Assembly (NCBI GenBank): GCA_020631035.1
Contig: JAHDIA010000055.1
Location: 1-15,015 of the forward strand
Length of the DNA: 15,015 nucleotides
DNA from: Chitinophagales bacterium
GTDB taxonomy: Bacteria > Bacteroidota > Bacteroidia > Chitinophagales > UBA2359
Reading direction: 5' to 3'
Part shown: positions 14,233 to 15,015 of the stretch, piece after piece
Position numbering within the stretch: position 1 is the first letter of the stretch
How the letters are laid out: each line of letters starts with the position of its first letter
Position numbers and translations under genes: made by a program
Notes under the pieces: model-generated
Database searches by the model: none
What the model was told of the DNA's origin: nothing
Seen by the model: only the letters and a program-made list of their open reading frames with translations

Positions 14233-14947
14233 GCCTCCTAATTTTAGCAATCCATTTATTGGGCGGATTGTACATTTTTTTTACAGCATATTTTCCAAGA
14301 GATTCCCACGAATGGTGATGGTAATGCTGTGCCATTTCTGGAAATCCCATTTGACTATAATACGCTCGACTACGTGCTTGAGCAGCAGCAATTTTGGAAG
14401 CATCGTAAAAAGGGCTGTCTATAATATGTATGCTGCCTTTGTCACTCAATAGTAAAAATAAAATTGGGAACAATTGCTCTAGAGAAGGAAAATACTGAAT
14501 GACCCCATTCATCACAATCAAATCGAAATGATGATGAGGGAGTTTGTCCTCAAAAATATCGGCATAAGCAAAATAAGGGCCATTGGGGAATACTCTGTGA
14601 GCCTGTTTCAATTCAGTTAAATTAACATCAACTCCTAAAACCTCGGCTCTACAACTTTGGGCAATGTGTTGACTAAACCACCCATTCCCACAGCCCAAGT
14701 CCAAAATGTTTTGAGCGTCTTTTAAACCTTCATAAGCCAAAAAACGCTCCATCGAAGCTGACCGAATGTGCCACAATTTATATTGTTCGTCTTGTAGAGG
14801 ATAATAGGGCAGTTGGGCAACTATAGCATCTTCGTATACCCGTTTTTCGGCTTTTCGTACTCCTAAGTAAGCCGACTCAAATTCCGCTTTGGGGGTACTC
14901 AAAAGATAGACGCCATTTTGTTGGGGAATTTGTGCTAAAAAATTCAC
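14192..14947 (-). CDS. Class I SAM-dependent methyltransferase
   Basis: This 251-residue enzyme has a Rossmann-type methyltransferase core. Motif I is NILDLGCGNGWFSQHIA (80-96), the acidic end of strand 2 is VLGVDVNLTEL, motif IV is FDLIVMNGVIQYFPSLEQL, and a post-IV region is GSIHIIDSPFY. The family transfers a methyl group from S-adenosylmethionine; in this context the target may be a sugar or lipid precursor, but the acceptor is not shown. The N-terminal 75 residues precede the core and include LPYYPLQDEQYKLW. The start used is GTG 14947, since no ATG lies upstream in frame within the window; a slightly earlier or later start is possible. The C-terminus (NRSPFYWLKVEA) overlaps the 3' end of the convergent membrane protein gene. 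Confidence 0.88.
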   Translation of the reverse strand: MNFLAQIPQQNGVYLLSTPKAEFESAYLGVRKAEKRVYEDAIVAQLPYYPLQDEQYKLWHIRSASMERFLAYEGLKDAQNILDLGCGNGWFSQHIAQSCRAEVLGVDVNLTELKQAHRVFPNGPYFAYADIFEDKLPHHHFDLIVMNGVIQYFPSLEQLFPILFLLLSDKGSIHIIDSPFYDASKIAAAQARSRAYYSQMGFPEMAQHYHHHSWESLGKYAVKKMYNPPNKWIAKIRRLNRSPFYWLKVEA

Positions 14948-15015
14948 CCTGTCGTTTTTTCTGTTACCAACCCCAATTAAAAGAGATTTTAAATTTAAAA
15001 ATTTTTTTATACAAT

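Overview
The window is AT-rich. Its gene content suggests a member of the Bacteroidota, possibly a Saprospiria- or Microscilla-like marine lineage. The evidence is a LIC_10190-type membrane protein, several candidate promoters of the TTG-N19-21-TAnnTTTG form, weak or absent Shine-Dalgarno sequences, and abundant dispersed intergenic hairpin repeats. No rRNA, tRNA, CRISPR array, transposase or replication origin was recognised. The taxonomic placement is an inference.

Region 1 (1-3658) is repeat-rich and decayed. It opens with the 3' part of a pentapeptide-repeat gene built from almost identical 15-bp units. This is followed by about 800 bp of composite dispersed repeats: a long nested hairpin, a short ATTCCCAC/GTGGGAAT hairpin, and an AT-rich tail of roughly 9-10 bp words. 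Next comes a second pentapeptide gene that has lost its 5' end, then more repeats and hairpins. The last gene is a relic of an Hsp70/YegD-like chaperone with its N-terminal half missing and one in-frame stop. Both truncated genes begin just after a copy of the same repeat terminus. About 400 bp of repeat and AT-rich spacer then leads to intact genes.

Region 2 (3659-8459) is a forward run of four intact genes. A FIST-domain sensor protein and a short cytoplasmic histidine kinase are separated by 1 bp and probably form one split receptor-kinase; no response regulator is adjacent. They are followed by a PAPS-dependent sulfotransferase and a membrane-anchored alkaline-phosphatase-superfamily enzyme resembling phosphoethanolamine transferases.

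Region 3 (8460-14947) is a surface-glycan neighbourhood. It holds a GT4 glycosyltransferase overlapping a GT-C-type membrane glycosyltransferase (both minus strand), a divergent GT2 polyprenyl-phosphate-sugar synthase-like gene, a LIC_10190-like membrane protein, and a convergent SAM-dependent methyltransferase whose 3' end overlaps that of its neighbour. Hairpin-rich islands at about 8500-8840 and 12284-12480 sit at either end of the GT4/GT-C/GT2 block and share a perfect 23-bp sequence in inverted orientation.

The intact genes from 5694 onward are consistent with building and decorating a cell-surface polysaccharide or glycolipid: sugar activation on a lipid carrier, sugar transfer, sulfation, phospho-group transfer and methylation. 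The joint pathway is an inference from gene families and adjacency. The most unusual content is the repeat landscape, not a recognisable new enzyme system.
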